A DNA stretch of 64,000 bases from Amoebidium appalachense (taxonomy: Eukaryota > Ichthyosporea), in assembly GCA_963693365.1 (NCBI GenBank), contig CAVNZM010000006.1, forward strand, positions 2,046,001 to 2,110,000, read 5' to 3'. The number at the start of each line of letters is the position of its first letter. Position 1 is the stretch's first letter. Made by a program: the position numbers and the translations under genes. The notes beneath the pieces are model-generated. The model did not search any database, was not told the origin of the DNA, and saw only the letters and a program-made list of their open reading frames with translations. This document shows positions 47,557-64,000 of this stretch, in pieces.

Positions 47557-47595
47557 GGGGGGGGGGGGAGGGGGGAGGGGGGGAGGGGAAGAGAG

Positions 47596-47636
<41 letters not shown>

Positions 47637-48073
47637 GGGGGGGGGGGGGGGGGGGGAACAAAAATGTGAGATGATGTGGATGTCTGGCATGCATGATGAT
47701 ATGCACCTTGACAGGCATAGCAGTGGGTGAAGGAGAGGAAGCTGTCAAGTACACTATGGCATCACAAATAATGCAAAGCGAGTACTGCAAACACATCTAT
47801 TACTGGACATGGAGAAGTGGGGAGCGGCTGCAACACCCACATGCTTTCACATGTGTGTGTGTGTGTGTGTGTGTTGTGTGTGTATGGTGTTTGGTGTGTG
47901 GCACCCCCGTCCCCGGGGGAGGGGAGGGGGGGGGGGGGTTTTGAATGCGGAACACGGTACAAAGTACGCATACACGACGAGAAGCATGGTGCAGGACACA
48001 TGCAAAGGCAAACATTCAAGTATGCAACATCAGCCAGGTGCACAGTATGCGTCATAAGCAGAGCCCATCCTCA

Positions 48074-48117
<44 letters not shown>

Positions 48118-48634
48118 GGAGGGAGGACTATACAGGCACGGGAAAACGTAAGGGAGAGAAACGGGGGCTGGAGGATGCGAACAATCGCCTGGTGTCAAAT
48201 ATGTGTGTGGGGACGGGGATGGTAATCATATTTGGGGGAGGCAAGAGGGGGGGAGAGGGGGGAGGTTTAGCTAAAGACACATTATGAGGTGCAATAGCAA
48301 CCAACGGGAGCACTGGAGTATGCAAATAGTGGATACTGGAGTATACAAATAGTGGATACTAGAGAATACAAAACTGACATAACGCTTGTGCAGAATAAGA
48401 AAAGTTCTACATGGGAGGGTTGCTAGACACCTGTGCGCATGCAAGACAACATGTCGGTTGCTCCATAGAATCCGTGCCAACCATGCAAACACATGAAATC
48501 AATGCAAAACCTGCCTACCCGTGTGTGTGCTCTGCGCATTATGTTACCGATGCCTATTGATTTCTCGAAAAAAAGCGTCGGATAGAGATGGTGTGTACTT
48601 TTTCCCTCGGGCGCAGGGGCAGGGGAGCGGGGAG

Positions 48635-48672
<38 letters not shown>

Positions 48673-48890
48673 GTTACCATCAAACGGGTTCATAAATGCA
48701 TCGTGTATGACAGTTGCAGCCATCCCAGCCGTACCTGTAATCAGTATTTGTCAGCTATATTCAATATCACACTTAATGGTGGGGCCATGGGGGAAAAAAC
48801 GGTATGTGATGTTTGGTATGTTTCCCGTCATAAAAGACTCATTTAGAAGAAGTTTGTGGGCAGGAGTGGTGGCCACATGGGCAACGAAGG

Positions 48891-48939
<49 letters not shown>

Positions 48940-49732
48940 GGGGGGGGGAGAGGGGAGGGGGGAGGATGTATGCAGATGTAAGGGTATACGCTGTTTGAAC
49001 GTGGCACATGCGCATGTATGTGTGTGTGGGCGCATGTGTGTGTGTGTGTGTATGGGCGCCCATGCACGTGTGCTTACGCGTGCATGTGTTGTGCAAACGT
49101 GTATGTGCAGATGTACGAGTGTATTAAAACGTGTCGTGTGTGTGTGCGTGCGTTCTCGTGCACATGCCCGTGCACACACGTGTGTATATATCGGTAGTTA
49201 TGTTGGTGTGTTCGTGCGCGCGTGTGTGGTTGTGGAAGTGGTGTTTATTGTGTGTGTCGGCATGAGAAGGTAGTGGCAGTGCAAAGGTACGCGTGTTTGA
49301 GAGCACGGTCGTGAATGTAGGTATTACAAAGGTGTTGTTAATGTGTATGTAAATGTGTGTGGTGGTTGTCATTGTGGTGTGTTGGTATTGCATGCATGTC
49401 TGTCCATGTTGTGTGTGTGTGTGGTCTGCATGTGGGGGTAAAGTGTATGTCTCTGTATGCATTTGTGCCTGTGCAAGCGCATGTTGCAAGTGCATCAGTT
49501 TTAGTACAGATGTGTGTGTGCAAACAAGTCTGATGGTGTGTGGAAGCACCTGCTTGCATAGGCATGTACAGGTTCGAGCATGTGTGTGAACGGTGCCGTG
49601 CTGAGTGTAAGCGAGGAAACAGGGGGAGAGGCAGGCAGGCAGGCAGGGCCGGAGGGGGAAGGGGGGGGGGGAAGAAGAAGAAAGAGAGGATGCAAGAGAG
49701 AGCGAGGGAGGGTTGGAAAGGGGGAGAGGGGG

Positions 49733-49768
<36 letters not shown>

Positions 49769-50071
49769 AGGGGATGCACGTACCCGACACCAAGGGACTT
49801 GTGTCATTGTGCCCCGTGGCTGCCCCCATAATTGTCTTAAACCCCTCATAGGCCGCAAAATACAGCGCATGTGCCGGCCCAGCACCCATGGCTACAGCAT
49901 TGACCCCTCTGAAATATTTTTAAATTTGATATTACAGAGTAAGCATATATGCAGTGTAGATTCAATGCTGGGCTTGGTGATGGAATGTAACACCCCCCCC
50001 CCCCCCCCCCCCTGCCCCCCCCCCCCTCTTCCCGCAGGGTGGAACGAAAAAGGGTGGATGGGTGGGTGGGT

Positions 50072-50105
<34 letters not shown>

Positions 50106-50205
50106 TGTGTAAACTCATGCACACACGAAAGCTAAAATATGGAACAAAACACTGGCCCACAAATCGTACAGACACAGAAAACATACCTGATTGCACCCGT
50201 GAAGG

Positions 50206-50256
<51 letters not shown>

Positions 50257-51241
50257 TGCATGCAAGTTCGTGTGATGTGTGTTCGTGTGCGTGCATGCAT
50301 TTGCGTATTTTTGCACAGTACTACACATAGTAAAGCAATGCCTCACTCATATACCTCCCCCCTCCCCCCCCCCCACCCTCCTCCCCCCTCCCCCACACAC
50401 TCCTCTCCTCCCCCCCCCCCCCCCCCCCCCCCCTCGCCCCCACCAAAAAAACCCCCCACTGCTTCCCGAGTGTCCCCTCGTCAATACCACTTCAACCCAG
50501 TGTTTCCCACAAAGTACACACGGACAGGCAGGCACTCACACATAGAGGCACTGTGGTACAACAAACGAGCAGTCTTGCTGGTTATCCTGCCCCATTGAGA
50601 TCACGCAAACACGTGTGCATGGAATATGATCGCATTAGACCCCCCTCCCCCCTCCCCCCAACTACAACCCTCCTTCCACCCACCCACACACTCACGCTTT
50701 TAATGCGCATGTGCCCCAGGCAAACCTCCTCCCTCACAGGCCACCTATCCACCCACCCACCCTTGCTTTCCGAGCACACACGCACACACGTGCGCATATA
50801 CACACATACGTGCGCACACACCCACCCACCCACCCACACACACCTGAAGGTAGAAAGCACGCCGGAGGACTGAGCCACTGCTCTGAATGTGGACGTGACT
50901 GTGCGGTATATGCCCTGCGTGCTGGGGTTGAGGCTCTGCATCTTGGTCTGTGCACGTGCAAACACCTGTCAGCTCTCGTCTCAAACCGTGCACTGTATCT
51001 CCCCCCCCCCCCCCCCCCCCCCCCCCCCAAACCCCTTCTCTTCCCCTTCCCCAGCCAAGAGAAACGGATCAACCATTCTAAAAGGGAAGTCACACCGGGA
51101 CGTGCCTGTATACAAATATGAAACAAAAAAAAAAAAAAAAAAAAAACCCCTGCTCTCAGCTCTCACTCCCCCCTCCCCCCCTCCAAACCCCGCGTCGCAA
51201 CGGCCAATCCCCCCACCTCCCCCTTCTCCCCAACTTCTTCC

Positions 51242-51272
<31 letters not shown>

Positions 51273-51960
51273 TTCAAGTCCCGCTCATACCCAGCTTACA
51301 CATAGTTAAAGCCTTGCACTCGGATCGTGTCCAAGCCTCCCCCCCCCCCCCCCCCCCCCCGTGTTCCCCCGCCCCATTCTCCACCCTCACCTCGAAAGGA
51401 TACACATGCCTGTGCAAACAACCCGTATCAGATCCCTGAAAGGCTGCAACACTTGCAACAACTTCAGTTCCCTAGTATGGCCCAAGTTCAGAGAACGAAC
51501 AGAGTGACTTCGAGGTTTGCGCTATGTTGGTGAAACAAATGAGCAAGGCATCGATTGCAGTACGGAGGGGAAAGGGAAAAAAGTGGGGGGTTCACCCACC
51601 GGAAAAGAGGGCCGTTGGGAAGAAAAGGGACACACAGAGTACAGAGGCCGAAAAAGAAGCGCAACGTGCAGAGCATTTGGGGCAAGAACAAACACATGCG
51701 CAAGAGCAGGTAGGCCTCGGAGGCAGAGGGGGGGGGGGGGGGGGGGGAGGTTGTGGGTAAAAGATGACAAGGGAAGAAAGCGGGGGGAAGGGGGGAGGGG
51801 GGTGGAGCGGTTGAGGGTGAGGGGAGGAAGGGGTGGGCACCTTTATTGAATCCATGGGATACACTGTGCAGTGCTCCATGATACCGGCCATGGCCCCAGC
51901 CATGAGATGCGTGCTGACGCTGGAGGTGGGCAACTGCTCATATTCCTCGCCTGGCTCCAT
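46991..51960 (-). CDS. Mitoferrin-type mitochondrial iron carrier (SLC25 family), five coding exons
   Basis: Exons leftwards: 51960-51841, 50947-50844, 49908-49784, 48734-48678 and 47523-46991; phases agree, giving 312 residues, the normal size for a six-helix mitochondrial carrier. The three carrier signatures are PMDSIK, PFDVIK (split by an intron after PFD) and PLDVCK. Mitoferrin/MRS3-4 specific blocks are present: [83 protein letters not shown] and [16 protein letters not shown]. The family imports Fe2+ across the inner membrane for haem and Fe-S synthesis. The 5' introns are rich in (TG)n and C/G runs. An exon further upstream (52228-52174) may extend the N-terminus. Confidence 0.93.
47940..48077 (-). 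repeat. Family A repeat, truncated copy on the minus strand
   Basis: Read on the minus strand it starts CCTGAGGATGGGCTCTGCTT and runs to the usual 3' end (GTACTTTGTACCGTGTTCCG, CATTCAAA), followed by a C run. The 5' half of the repeat is missing, its place taken by a 50-nt G/C run. It lies in the last intron of the mitoferrin gene, in sense orientation to it. Confidence 0.65.
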
Positions 51961-52173
51961 AGTCGTTGAAAAGGTGTATATCTTAAAGTGTTACTTTTTT
52001 TGTTGTCTTTGGTGTCTGAGATGAAATGGGTTAAGAGTACCCCTTGTAATATGTGTAGTCACAGCTAATCGTCCAACGTGCTAAATGCTTGTCTAGAGAG
52101 TATATGTGAGAGTACACGACCATGTAAATGTATATCTTCAAAAGGGTAGCTCTGTCGAAAAAAGGTCACTCAC

Positions 52174-52228
52174 TTGGTTCCCAATGAAGCGCTCTGTGTC
52201 GACCTCTTTAGTCAAATCCTTGAGTTGT
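52174..52228 (-). CDS. Isolated exon upstream of mitoferrin, possible alternative 5' exon
   Basis: Flanked by a T-rich acceptor (TTTGCTCAG) and a GTGAGT donor, it encodes QLKDLTKEVDTERFIGNQ in phase 0 at its 3' end. An acceptor-like AG (TATGGAG) directly follows the mitoferrin start region and would join it in frame to PGEEYEQ. Alternatively it belongs to a separate transcript. I do not recognise the peptide. Confidence 0.35.
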
Positions 52229-55200
52229 CTGAGCAAAAAAAAAACCTAAAACACAACTTACGACAGCTTGAGGCACTACCGTAAAAACACACCGCTTTCG
52301 AATAGTAATCCGAGCAAAATCTCCCTTTCCGGTTTGTTTTGCATAACGTCAGCGGAAACGTTGAAGTTGCAAGCCACGCCTTCACGCCGTTCACGGTGTT
52401 GTGGCCGTGTGACTGCCCAGGGCCCCGCTCACGCCTTGCCAAAAATGAAAACTTCAGAGGAGTGCGGGGCATGGGATTGTGTGGCTGATAAACAACCAAT
52501 ACAAAATTGGACTGGCACGTGCCAAACAGCAGAGGAAAGTTGTTAGAATGTGTCGGCTTTGATAGCGCTACATCTGTTTTTGATGTATTTAACTATTACA
52601 AAAATCAAGTTTCAGGTTTTTAAAGATAAAAACTCCCTATGCTAGGCCTGCCTATTGCACACAACTTTTACATAGTCCTTGGGCCAACATGGTAGATAGC
52701 CAGTAGGAGGTTGTGGAGCCAAATTAGATTTCACCGCTCTTACACACGGGGCGGGATCCACTCAAATCACGACATGCTTCGTGACTGGCCCCATTGGCTT
52801 AAAGGGGATCGGATCAGATGCATTAGGCTCACATTGTTTGATATCCAATCATTTGACCTGAAAGTTATCCGATTCAAAAACGGATTAACCCTTGCAAGTT
52901 TGCAACATGATGATGAAGCTTTGTTCACAATGTTCAGTCATTGCCAAAAGTGCATACTTGGAAGCTACCCGCAGCTAAATATCAACCTTTTGGTTTAGTT
53001 TACTTTAATTAGTGTATCATATGTTAAATTGATAGTTTAGAGCCAAATAAAAATCTCAATATTGGGCAATGCTGGCATTTCTCCCCTAGACTCAATCTTT
53101 GGGTGAATAAATCCAGTCAAAAGAAAAAAAACTTTCCGACACACACTGGGTTTATGCACCCCTGGTCACTGCCCTCAGTGCCCTGGCTCTGAGTCTGAGG
53201 TCCGAGGACTGTCACTTGACATTGTTCAATCTTAAATACAAAAGAAGCACATTTACACAAGAGACCACAGCCATTTCTTTTTTGTTCATCCATTTCTATA
53301 GTCAAATATTCCATTTCCGGCAAATGTTTATCCAATTCTATAGTCAAATATTTGGCAAATGGCCTCGAGTAGCCTGCATCCGTAACAGCAAATATGCGAG
53401 TTTAGGAGGACTATAGTACCATTTTCGATGATTGGCATGAAAAAAAGCCAATCAAGCTGCATTACATTACTGATTGGTCAAAAACGTTCACGTGAAAAAA
53501 AGCATTACCCGCCAGCCACAGGGTTTGAAATGAGCACTGCACGTGTGTTCGCCCCAGCTGTGGTTGCCCTCACTAAAACTATGGTCACTTTGAGTGCTGG
53601 GGTTTACACACTTTCTATTGCGTGGACACTGCCGGAGGCCCAGCCACATTCGACGGCCTACTGCTGTCTCCCTGCGGCTCTCGAACATACCTTGTATGTT
53701 GCCGCAGCGTAGTAGGGCCGGCCCAGGCCACTTACGTAAGCCAGCGGATACAAAGCCTTGGAGACTACTAAAACTAGCGGTATGAACGGCCCTGATGTGT
53801 ATTTTATAATACTGTTGCCCATGTTAGAAAAATCAATGGAAATGGCTTTACAAAAAGTTTCGGGCAGTGACGGGCACCCTTTGGACATTGCGAGCCACTT
53901 CTTGCCAGGGTGTACATTTTTGTGTTGTGTTCTCAGACTCTAGGCTAATATTAGTCGTGACTCGTGAGTCAAACTCAGCTGGCCGGCAGCTCACGTATGC
54001 AGCGGTAGCGCTAGCAGCGCAGTTGACCCGCTGCAAAAGTTTGGAAGGTCACCAGTGCTGAGCTAATAAACTGGCAGCTAGCTATAAGGTTCCGTCAGTG
54101 GTAGCGTCACGGCGGTGGGGCATTGTCGGGGATCTGTTGTGTGTCTGCATGTGCACGGCCGGCCGGTCTGGTGTGCACATCATTAGTGGTAGATGCATGT
54201 GGTTTTCTGGTTCTTCTTTTTTGTTGAAATTTTCTTTTGGGTTTTGAATAGAATCTTTTTGATTTCTCACTGTTGGGCCATATGTAACTTGGGTTAGTGT
54301 TTGGTTTTGTAGCGCACGCACCACACACACACGTGCACACACGCGTGGGGGGGGAGGGGATGGGGGGCAAGCTCGCGTGCACACACACACACACACGCAC
54401 GCACGCGCACACACAAACACACGCACATGGTATTGCCCTACCACCTACTGAGGCGGTGTTTCCTTTCTCTCTCTTTTTTTTTTTTTTTTTTACTTAAAAG
54501 GGACGCCTGAGTAGATGTATAACGTCGCACGTGCGGCAACACGTCAGTACGTGTTAGGGTATTGCCGTGGCACACACGTACACACGTACAAAACAGTTGC
54601 ACACACAAGCACACACACACACATAAGACACACACACACACACACTGTCACACACAAAGGTGCACACACACACGAAAACAATGTTAGTCACTTGACACGC
54701 ACACGCGCACACACAACAGACGCTACTACGGTACATAAACACACGTGGCACAGGACACGCACAAGTGGCAATTGCACCACTCCCCCACCACCCCTTCTCC
54801 CCACATAGTATCTACCATCACCACCTCTCCCCCCCCCCCCCCCTCCCCCCACCACACACACACACAAGTACACCTCGTAATTGGCAAAAACGGTCCCCTG
54901 CTCATGCATGACAAGGAGGGAGTTGGGGGGGGGGGGGGGGGGGGGGGGGGTTGAATATACATACAGACATGTGTGCGGCTGCCGTGCCTCACATTACGTC
55001 GTATATTGCAATGTCGGTATATATGTGCACTAGTCAGAGCGTAGGCAGGCCATTCTGCGCATGACCATAATGTCACATGCATGCAGCGAAATCTCAAATT
55101 CTCGTGGAACCAGAGGATTCTTAAATTTTCGATGATTGCAACTTGCCTTTTTCGAATTTTTGATTTGTTGTCTAATGTTAGAAGCGGTTGTTGTGTTTTG

Positions 55201-55901
55201 GGGTTGCGGGTTTTATAGTTGTAGGTTCGAGAGTCTAGTTTGTATTTATAAAGTCCCTTATAATTAATTGGCTTTTGATAGTTATGTGAAATTCAAGATC
55301 ATGTTTGAATATTCCGACCCATAGCAGTGACTACTTTTCGTTTCGGATAATTTTTGTTTGCGCGTGCCCGCATGCAAACACATGCCGTCACACGAACACA
55401 CACTACCGTACACACACCGTCACAAGTACGTACGGGGACAAACAGCCACCCCCCCCCCCCCCCCCCCCCCCCTCCCCCCTCCCCCCCCCTCCCCCCCCCC
55501 CCCCCCCCCCCCCCCCCCTTCCTTCGGAGCGTTTGTTTGGGGAGTTTAGGAGGTGTATATGTAAAGGGGGAGGGGAGGGGGTTGGGTGTTGGGTGTTGGG
55601 GCTTGGGGGGAGCGGGGGGCCAGGGGCCGGGAGACTCAGTGTAGTTTTGTGGCTGGGGGGATGTGGGGCAGGGGGTCGGGTGGGGGGAGGAGGGGGGAGG
55701 GGGGGTTTGGGGGGGGGGGGGGAGGGGGTTAATGAACATTCTCTCTCCCTCCCTCTCTCTCTCTCTCCCTCTCTCTCTCTCTCGACTCTCTCTCTCCCCC
55801 CTCCCCCCCCCCCCCCCCTCCCCCCACCCCCCCCCCCCCCCCCAAAAGCCGCCTCGAGCTCCCCGCACACGCACAACACACCGTCGGACACACACACACA
55901 G

Positions 55902-55954
<53 letters not shown>

Positions 55955-56093
55955 GCCACAGACTGACACAAACACACATGCACACACTTCACACGCACGC
56001 ACGCACACACACACACCGCCACAGACGCACACGCACGCACCCACAGACACACACATGTACGTACACACAAACGCACGCGAGCGTGCACACCTG

Positions 56094-56155
<62 letters not shown>

Positions 56156-57171
56156 GTACAAAAACACACACACACACGTACACACGCATACACCCACACA
56201 CACCACAAACAAACGTTTACGTACCCTGGAAAACACGGACTGTATTAAACACATATCCACACGTATTACACCGCGCACGGCCATGCATAGATATCTACAC
56301 ACACATTCAAGACATGCACATAACTTTTTCAAAAGGTGCATAGGCTTGATGTTGTGCACAGCATACAGGGAAGTTTCGACTTCATATCATGCGATTTGAA
56401 GGAAAATAATATCCAGCAAAAGCTGGACAGGCTGCCACCAAATGGCGGCAAAGCACGATGAATTAGGCTGCTGATCCGATGCAGGCATAGGCTTGCTTAA
56501 CGTACCGAGTTGCAATTGTTCAGCCGAACTTGATTAAAGTGCACACACCGTCCCGATTACTCAACTAGAGTCGACTAGAACCAAAAAAATGCTCATCTAC
56601 ACACGCCTTGTACATAGACAGCAATACAACAATCTTGACACAGACAACGTGGCACAGACATAGGTGGTACCTACTATACGTGCGAGCCATGGAATCACAT
56701 GTGTGTGTGCAAGTGTCCCACACATGTGGGAGCATATATAATGACCAGACGTATTATCACTATTAATCATTCGTCGCTTCAGAACTTCATTTATTACTTG
56801 TGGTTCTTACAAAAATCTGAAACGAGAGTAGAAAAATTCAGACCCGGCACACAACATGTGTGGGCTTATTAGGCTCAAGACCTACATACGAAATTGTTGT
56901 AGTGTACGTTCGTTTCCACGCCAATTAGCAACACACACAGTAACCGTCAGGAAAAAAAGAAAGAAACAACAAACTAAAAACAAAACAAACCACAACAGAC
57001 CAGTATCCCCTGGTTACACGTGTAAAATCTTCAAACATTAGAAACGAGCCAATAGGGCACACACACTTCTGTTTACTGTTATAATAGATATTCCAACACC
57101 ATTCATTCTTCTTACCGCTAAAAAACCGTAAACTTTTTGTTTTTAATATTATAAAATATCCATTCATAGTG
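52229..57171. other. Intergenic, upstream of mitoferrin and downstream of MAT1
   Basis: About 4.9 kb. The first 2 kb (52.2-54.2) are unique and tract-free; a TTCTATAGTCAAATATT block occurs twice (about 53293 and 53335). From 54.3 to 56.2 kb the stretch is (CA)n/(TG)n and C/G runs interleaved. The frames at 53428-53712 (+) and 53888-53658 (-) resemble nothing known and are not called. The last 0.9 kb is unique and presumably includes the MAT1 3' untranslated region. Confidence 0.5.
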
Positions 57172-63242
<6,071 letters not shown>

Positions 63243-63673
63243 CTGCAGATCATGAAGAACATGAGGCATTTGTAAACCAACATGGCTTCGAGGGTGGGCA
63301 GAGTGGTGTGTGCGTGTGTTGTGTGTGTATGTGTATGTGTATGTGTATGCGTGAGAACACCCATACATGTTCCTTTGTGTGCAAGATGTCGGACCAACGT
63401 CTATACATGAAGCTCGAGAAGGCAGAAAGGCATTTTAGGATATTATCAAAACAACAATGTCATGGCTCACTGCCACAAGAAAACAAGAGGATAGTGGGGA
63501 TGGGTGCTCGCAAGTGGCATGTAGGAAAGGGAAGAAAGAGTGAGGGCAACACCAAGAGTCAGCGAGGCCAGAAAGACATGGGTTCAAGGAGAGTTGCTAT
63601 AAGCTGGAAAGCTGTCGACGTCTGTGGGCAGCAAGGAGGAGGAGGAGGAGGAGGAGGGGGGGGGGGGGGGGGG

Positions 63674-63708
<35 letters not shown>

Positions 63709-63776
63709 CGAGGGAGAGACAGAGAGAGAGGGGGAGAGAGAGGGAGAGAGAGAGAGAAAAGGGGGGGGGGGGGGGG

Positions 63777-63839
<63 letters not shown>

Positions 63840-64000
63840 AGGGAGGAAGAGGGGAAGGGAGGGAGGGAGGAACGGAGGGGAAGAGGGGTGAAGGAGGGAG
63901 TGAGTGAGGGAGGGAGGGAGACAGAGAGAGAGGGAGAGAGAGAGAGAGACGGAGGGGGGAGGAAAGAGGAGAGGGAGGTGGAAAGAGAGAGGCAGAGAGA
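63243..64000. other. MAT1 5' intron or leader, purine-rich
   Basis: TG-type repeats at 63310-63350, unique sequence to about 63640, then almost pure purine sequence ((GA)n, (GGA)n, G runs) to the end of the window. I see no RING N-terminal exon (expected CPxC-type start) in this stretch. Confidence 0.5.

Noticed and set aside
53428-53888. Overlapping frames of 94 (+) and 76 (-) codons
   Set aside because: Neither resembles a known protein and neither has splice context; not supported.
54297-54450. Mixed CA/CACG repeats as coding sequence of a His/Thr-rich protein
   Set aside because: Microsatellite only; all frames give similar repetitive peptides.

Overview
This is a nuclear eukaryotic window. 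It holds six multi-exon protein genes with GT-AG introns of 0.1 to 4 kb, and one intron-containing gene that looks non-coding and hosts small nucleolar RNAs. Introns and spacers are full of 10-50 nt runs of G or C, (TG)n, (CT)n/(GA)n and T-run/G-run composites. Most long open frames in the window are translations of those tracts and are not genes; I called exons only where a conserved protein block is flanked by splice sites and the codon phase carries across the intron. A Homer-like EVH1 plus coiled-coil protein, a ZC3H18-like protein, MAT1, mitoferrin and a classical synaptobrevin together suggest a unicellular holozoan (choanoflagellate or ichthyosporean grade). That placement is an inference of low to moderate confidence.

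Layout, left to right: 1.9-5.1 kb (-) oil-body-associated-protein (OBAP/DUF1264) family gene; 7.2-12.0 kb (-) Homer-like scaffold gene; 14.2-25.7 kb (+) ZC3H18-like CCCH zinc-finger gene. The introns of the last carry structured repeats, a 1.19 kb tandem duplication and a 711-bp terminal-inverted-repeat transposon with a 9-bp target duplication. 28.2-34.7 kb (-) is a divergent nascent-polypeptide-associated-complex alpha (NAC) protein. 35.6-37.7 kb (+) is a TATA/TOP-type gene with at least five C/D-box snoRNA candidates, one per intron. 37.9-39.0 kb (+) is the 3' end of a LINE. 42.1-43.8 kb (+) is a synaptobrevin/VAMP R-SNARE. 47.0-52.0 kb (-) is a mitoferrin-type mitochondrial iron carrier. 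57.2-63.2 kb (-) is the CDK-activating-kinase assembly factor MAT1, with its 5' end outside the window.

The most notable finds are the snoRNA host gene, where guide stretches match large-subunit rRNA from memory and D boxes sit at a nearly constant 72-75 nt from the 3' splice site in four introns, and a family of about 160-nt structured repeat cores with compensated stems and a tRNA-like A/B-box arrangement. The genes do not form a pathway; they are ordinary eukaryotic housekeeping and cell-biology genes lying side by side.
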